Assembly (NCBI GenBank): GCA_019420085.1
Contig: JAHZHV010000253.1
Location: forward strand, 1-10,499
Origin: Christensenella sp.
GTDB lineage: Bacteria; Bacillota; Clostridia; Christensenellales; Maliibacteriaceae
DNA: 10,499 nucleotides
Reading direction: 5' to 3'
Below are positions 6,847-10,499 of the stretch, one piece after another (the stretch's first letter is position 1; each line of letters opens with the position of its first letter). The notes beneath the pieces were generated by a model. The model was given only the letters and a program-made list of their open reading frames with translations, searched no databases and had not been told where the DNA came from. The translations under genes were made by a program, and so were the position numbers.

Positions 6847-8667
6847 CTACGCATCAATCAACGCCTTTCCCACGACACCCCGCTGGGACTGTTCCTGGAA
6901 CTGGTTCATATAAAGCGCATAATACTGGCCACGGCGCTGCATCAACTGCGCGTGTGTTCCGCGCTCCAGTTCGCGCCCGTTGTGAATTACCACAATCAGA
7001 TCCGCACGGCGAATGGTAGACAGCCGATGCGCAATCACAAAACTGGTACGTCCCTTTAAAACGCGATCAATCGCCCGCTGGATGAGCTGCTCTGTTTTTG
7101 TGTCGATGGAAGCTGTCGCTTCATCCAACACAAAAATTGCCGGATCAATCAAAACAGCCCGCGCAAAGGCAATTAACTGTTTTTGTCCTGTCGAAAGCAG
7201 GCTTCCGCCTTCCCCCACCTGTGTATCGTAGCCATCCGGCAGCTGCATAATAAACGAATGGGCAAACGAAATACGCGCCGCTTCTTCCACCTGCGCATCT
7301 GTGGCCTGCACTCTTGCATAGCGAATATTATCCCGTACCGTACCCGAAAAAAGATGCGGCGTCTGCAATACATACCCCATATTCTGATGTAAATAAGGCA
7401 AACCCAGCTGGCGCGTATCTACGCCATCAATACAGATACGTCCTGCGGTCGGTTCATAAAAACGCCCTAAAAGCTGCGCGATCGTCGTTTTCCCAGCGCC
7501 CGTCTCGCCTACAAGCGCAATCTGCATACCTGGCTCAACATCAAGTGAAAAATCCTGCAGGACCTCCACACCGTTTCGATAGGCAAAGGTCACATGTTCA
7601 AAGCGCACCTGTCCGCGCATACGAGGCCAGTTTTGCATGTGCGGCTGAAACACGGTCCCAAAACGCGCAACGGTCTGTGGCGAATCCGCAATCGCCGGCT
7701 CCCGGTGCAAGACGTCCACAACACGCTCTGCCGCCGCCTGTGCCGCCTGCAATTCTGCAAAAATGCCGGCAAGGTTGTTAACCGGTTCAAAAAATCCCGT
7801 GGCATAATTGACAAACGTTGCCAAAACACCTAGTGATAATCCACCGACCAGCACGCGCGCACCGCCGCCCCATAAAACGGCTGCCATGCAGACATTGCCG
7901 ATGAGTGTGACCAGCGGCAAATACACACTTGAATACTTTGCCGCGCGCATCGAAGCCTTCTTCATCGCTGCCGTCTTTTCGGAAAACTCCGACAGGTTCT
8001 CCCGTTCAAACAACAGCGTCTTGGTTGTCTGTGCCCCCATCACGCCTTCATTAAACGCCGCCAGAATTGTGGCCTGCACACGTCGTGCATCCCGCTGTGC
8101 AGAAAGAATCCGGCGCTGAAAATAGATGCTCAATAAAACAATCGGCGGCATCGTCAGCAAAACCAACATCGCCAAAAACGGGTTTAACACAAGCATGGCA
8201 ACAATAACACCGACCATATAGGCAACCGCCCAGGAACCGTCGACGATACTCCATGCAAGCATTTCCGTCAATCGTGTTACATCCGCAAGCATGCGCGACG
8301 TAATCTGGCCAATCGGCATTTCATCATAATACGACAAGGAAAGCTGCTGCAGCTTGACAAACATTCTCTGCCGCAAATCACGCGCCATTCCCAGTTCAAT
8401 CCGAGATCCAAAGCGAATAAACAATACAACATTGAGTCCCTGTGCAAACGCAACAATAAAATACACCGTAAAAAACACCGGCAGCGCATCCATATCCGCT
8501 TTCGGAATAATGGAATCGATTGCATACATCGAAAGAAGCGGAAACGCCACATCAATCGCCGCCGTCAGCAGCATCGTGATGATAAGACCGATTACATACT
8601 TTCTATAGGATAGCATGACGCCGATCAATTCCCGCCAAAGGCGCCAATCTACTTTTTTCTCCGTCAT
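6847..8667 (-). CDS. ABC exporter half-transporter, canonical Walker B, degenerate signature (heterodimer subunit)
   Basis: A 606-residue type IV (MDR-like) half-transporter: an N-terminal six-helix membrane domain (about 20-320) and a nucleotide-binding domain (about 353-590). The NBD shows Walker A GETGAGKTT (387-395, K393), Q435 in the Q-loop, Walker B IFVLDE with D515 and catalytic E516, D-loop ASID (519-522), and H547 in IAHRLSTI. The signature is LSTGQ (491-495) rather than LSGGQ. With its partner's Asp in place of the catalytic Glu, this makes an asymmetric pair of the BmrC/BmrD or TM287/288 kind, in which this subunit supplies the working ATP-hydrolysis residues. The substrate cannot be read from sequence; drugs, lipids or peptides are all possible. 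ATG at 8665-8667 overlaps the upstream stop as ATGA, with AGGAGG (8678-8683) ten bases upstream inside the partner gene, which points to translational coupling. A terminator follows the stop. Confidence 0.93.
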   Translation of the reverse strand: MTEKKVDWRLWRELIGVMLSYRKYVIGLIITMLLTAAIDVAFPLLSMYAIDSIIPKADMDALPVFFTVYFIVAFAQGLNVVLFIRFGSRIELGMARDLRQRMFVKLQQLSLSYYDEMPIGQITSRMLADVTRLTEMLAWSIVDGSWAVAYMVGVIVAMLVLNPFLAMLVLLTMPPIVLLSIYFQRRILSAQRDARRVQATILAAFNEGVMGAQTTKTLLFERENLSEFSEKTAAMKKASMRAAKYSSVYLPLVTLIGNVCMAAVLWGGGARVLVGGLSLGVLATFVNYATGFFEPVNNLAGIFAELQAAQAAAERVVDVLHREPAIADSPQTVARFGTVFQPHMQNWPRMRGQVRFEHVTFAYRNGVEVLQDFSLDVEPGMQIALVGETGAGKTTIAQLLGRFYEPTAGRICIDGVDTRQLGLPYLHQNMGYVLQTPHLFSGTVRDNIRYARVQATDAQVEEAARISFAHSFIMQLPDGYDTQVGEGGSLLSTGQKQLIAFARAVLIDPAIFVLDEATASIDTKTEQLIQRAIDRVLKGRTSFVIAHRLSTIRRADLIVVIHNGRELERGTHAQLMQRRGQYYALYMNQFQEQSQRGVVGKALIDA

Positions 8668-10499
8668 TGTGTCTGCGCCTCCTGCTGTGCCTGCGCCGAT
8701 TGGATTTCAAACAGTTCCCGAAACAATCCCGGTTGTTTCAGCAATTCTTCACAGGTACCGTTCTGCACGACACGCCCCTGTTCCAATACAATGATCCGAT
8801 CGGCCTGCATCAATGTTCCAATTCGATGCGAAATCAGGAAAACCGTACAGTCCTTTGCGCGGTTTGCCAGCGCAGCCCGAATCTGCGCATCTGTCTGCGT
8901 GTCAACGGCAGAGAGGGAATCGTCCAAAATCAGAATCGGCGTATCCCGAAGCAATGTACGTGCAATAGCCACCCGCTGCTTTTGTCCGCCGGACAGCGTT
9001 ACACCGCGCTCGCCGATACACGTTTCATATCCCTGTTCAAAGCCTTCAATCACCTCGCGCAGCGCGGACGCCTCCACCGCCGCATCCACCTGCGCCTGCG
9101 TTGCCTGCGCACAGGCAAGCGTCAGATTTTCACGCAATGTACGCGAATACAAAAAAGGCTCCTGCAATACAATCCCGATATTCTCCCGCACGCTTTTTCT
9201 TCGTATGGATAAAAGATCCCGTCCGTGAATCGTAATGCGGCCGCTTGTGGGATCGTACAGACGAACAAGTAAAGACATAAGCGTCGACTTTCCTGACCCT
9301 GTACGGCCCAAAATGGCAACTGTCTGACCTTTCTTAACACAAAAACTGATATCTTCCAAGACCGGATGCGCCGCATCGTAGGCAAATCCGACATTTTCAA
9401 ATACAATATCCCCATTTTCAAACGGTGCTGTACCGCCGTCATCCTCTGCCGGTCTGCGCAGGATATCATATAGTCTGTCCCACGCAACTCTGGATTTTCC
9501 AAAATCCGCCAGAATTCGTCCCATCTGACGAACAGGCCAAACAAGCATGCCGGCATATGTGGTAAACATAATCAATTCACCCACTGTAATCTGTCCGCGC
9601 AGGCATAAAACGGTGCCCACCGCAAGACATATTCCACCCTGCACATACCCCGCCGCATCAGTCATTCCCCAAAAGGCCGCCATATTATCGCTGACACGCA
9701 GATTTTTCCGCATGGACAATTCGTTTTTTTCACAAAACTTTTCGACCTCTTGTGGCTCCTGTCCAAAGGCACGTACAACACGCACACCCGCCACATTTTC
9801 CTGCAGTACACTGGTCATCTGTCCTTCTGCTTCATCCGCTTCCAGGAACCGCTTCTGTACGGACAAAAAATAGACAATACTGCCGGCCAGCACCGCAGGG
9901 ATCAGCGACATGGTTGCCAGCAACATGCGCATATCCCCCGTAAGCATCAGAACAAAAGCCATCGCAACAACAGATACCGCACGCGCCAATTCCACAACAC
10001 GGCCTGCGGCAAAATTGCGAATCATCTCTACATCCGTTGTACAGCGCTGAATCACGTCACCCGTATCAAATGCATGCAACGTCGCAAAATCAAGATTTTG
10101 AAAATGCTCCATCAGCGTATCGCGAAGCGTTTTGGCAAGACCTTCAGACGCACGACGCGAACAATATGTGCGAAATAGGGATGCCACCGCATTACCAAAA
10201 GCCAGCATCGCAATGACGGCTGCGCAAATCCAAAGCCGCTGCACAAGATAGTCCCGTCCCCCCAGACGCTGCAAGACTTCAAGCAGCCTTTCCGGAAGAA
10301 AAAAAGGCTGTGTATCCAAAACCGAATCTACGCTGATGCGGATCACCAACGGAATGCATAACGAGAAAAATGCTGCAAAGGCGGAAGCTGCCATACATGC
10401 TGCAAACCATTTGCGCTGTCCTTTGATCATGCAGGCAAAGGTGTCCCGTTTCTTTTTCTTTTCGGATCTCACCGCAGTCCTCCCCGTTCCTGACAACAT
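8664..10499 (-). CDS. ABC exporter half-transporter, canonical signature, degenerate Walker B (heterodimer subunit; start at window edge)
   Basis: A half-size ABC exporter of up to 611 residues with a membrane domain (about 30-330, including FFSLCIPLVIRISVDSVLD and the coupling-helix region) and an NBD (about 364-600). The NBD has Walker A GRTGSGKST (398-406, K404), Q446 in LQEPFLYS, an intact signature LSGGQ (502-506), Walker B ILILDD in which D527 replaces the catalytic glutamate, D-loop SAVD (530-533), and H558 in ISHRIGTL. The Asp substitution marks the degenerate site of heterodimeric exporters and is complemented by the downstream subunit's E516. The C-terminus ends in a short Gln/Ala-rich tail. 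The ATG used is the last three bases of the window, so its ribosome binding site is not visible and the true start could lie further upstream. The next methionine (M24, 10428-10430) has no Shine-Dalgarno sequence and is less likely. The promoter is outside the window. Confidence 0.9.
   Translation of the reverse strand: MLSGTGRTAVRSEKKKKRDTFACMIKGQRKWFAACMAASAFAAFFSLCIPLVIRISVDSVLDTQPFFLPERLLEVLQRLGGRDYLVQRLWICAAVIAMLAFGNAVASLFRTYCSRRASEGLAKTLRDTLMEHFQNLDFATLHAFDTGDVIQRCTTDVEMIRNFAAGRVVELARAVSVVAMAFVLMLTGDMRMLLATMSLIPAVLAGSIVYFLSVQKRFLEADEAEGQMTSVLQENVAGVRVVRAFGQEPQEVEKFCEKNELSMRKNLRVSDNMAAFWGMTDAAGYVQGGICLAVGTVLCLRGQITVGELIMFTTYAGMLVWPVRQMGRILADFGKSRVAWDRLYDILRRPAEDDGGTAPFENGDIVFENVGFAYDAAHPVLEDISFCVKKGQTVAILGRTGSGKSTLMSLLVRLYDPTSGRITIHGRDLLSIRRKSVRENIGIVLQEPFLYSRTLRENLTLACAQATQAQVDAAVEASALREVIEGFEQGYETCIGERGVTLSGGQKQRVAIARTLLRDTPILILDDSLSAVDTQTDAQIRAALANRAKDCTVFLISHRIGTLMQADRIIVLEQGRVVQNGTCEELLKQPGLFRELFEIQSAQAQQEAQTQ

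Noticed and set aside
10428..10430. Internal methionine (M24) as the real start of the upstream ABC gene
   Set aside because: No Shine-Dalgarno sequence precedes it; the frame stays open to the window edge, so the true start is at 10499 or beyond.
1..10499. Mobile elements, CRISPR arrays, toxin-antitoxin or phage-defence genes
   Set aside because: All substantial coding space is accounted for by five recognisable families plus the DUF2207-type protein; no transposase, direct-repeat array, tRNA or integration site was seen on either strand.

Overview
The window looks like ordinary chromosome from a Gram-positive Firmicute, most likely a moderate-GC gut or anaerobic clostridial lineage. The evidence is a T-box riboswitch in front of thrS, strong AGGAGG-type ribosome binding sites, a perfect SigA-type promoter, a glutamate dehydrogenase whose key residues fall at the same positions as in Clostridium symbiosum GDH, and a two-gene heterodimeric ABC exporter of the type common in Firmicutes. 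By eye the base composition is near 50% GC in genes and AT-rich between them. I see no insertion sequence, prophage, CRISPR array, tRNA or rRNA.

Layout: (1) Bases 1-1344, minus strand: the first 340 codons of threonyl-tRNA synthetase (thrS, running off the left edge), preceded by a T-box leader with an ACC (Thr) specifier, an intrinsic terminator and a TTGACA-N17-TATAAT promoter. (2) 1371-2839, minus: a monocistronic gdhA (glutamate dehydrogenase) with its own terminator and a likely promoter that sits in an AT-rich divergent intergenic region. (3) 2756-3117: the gdhA/glmS divergent region, with candidate promoters both ways and a set of TGCAA repeats spaced 21-22 bp apart. (4) 3118-6780, plus: glmS (glucosamine-6-phosphate synthase) followed 45 bp later by a GTG-started membrane protein of the DUF2207 type, probably one operon, ending at a hairpin that can terminate transcription from both sides. 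(5) 6847-10499, minus: two translationally coupled (ATGA overlap) half-size ABC exporter genes, which together form a heterodimer with one canonical and one degenerate ATP site.

Functional links: gdhA and glmS both sit at the nitrogen/glutamate-glutamine junction (GDH makes or degrades glutamate; GlmS spends glutamine amide nitrogen for amino-sugar and cell-wall precursor synthesis), and they share the divergent control region. thrS is controlled independently by uncharged tRNA-Thr. The ABC exporter is convergent with the glmS unit and seems unrelated. No clearly novel system is visible. The most opaque item is the DUF2207-type membrane protein placed behind glmS, and the most testable regulatory oddities are the phased TGCAA sites and the absence of a visible glmS ribozyme.
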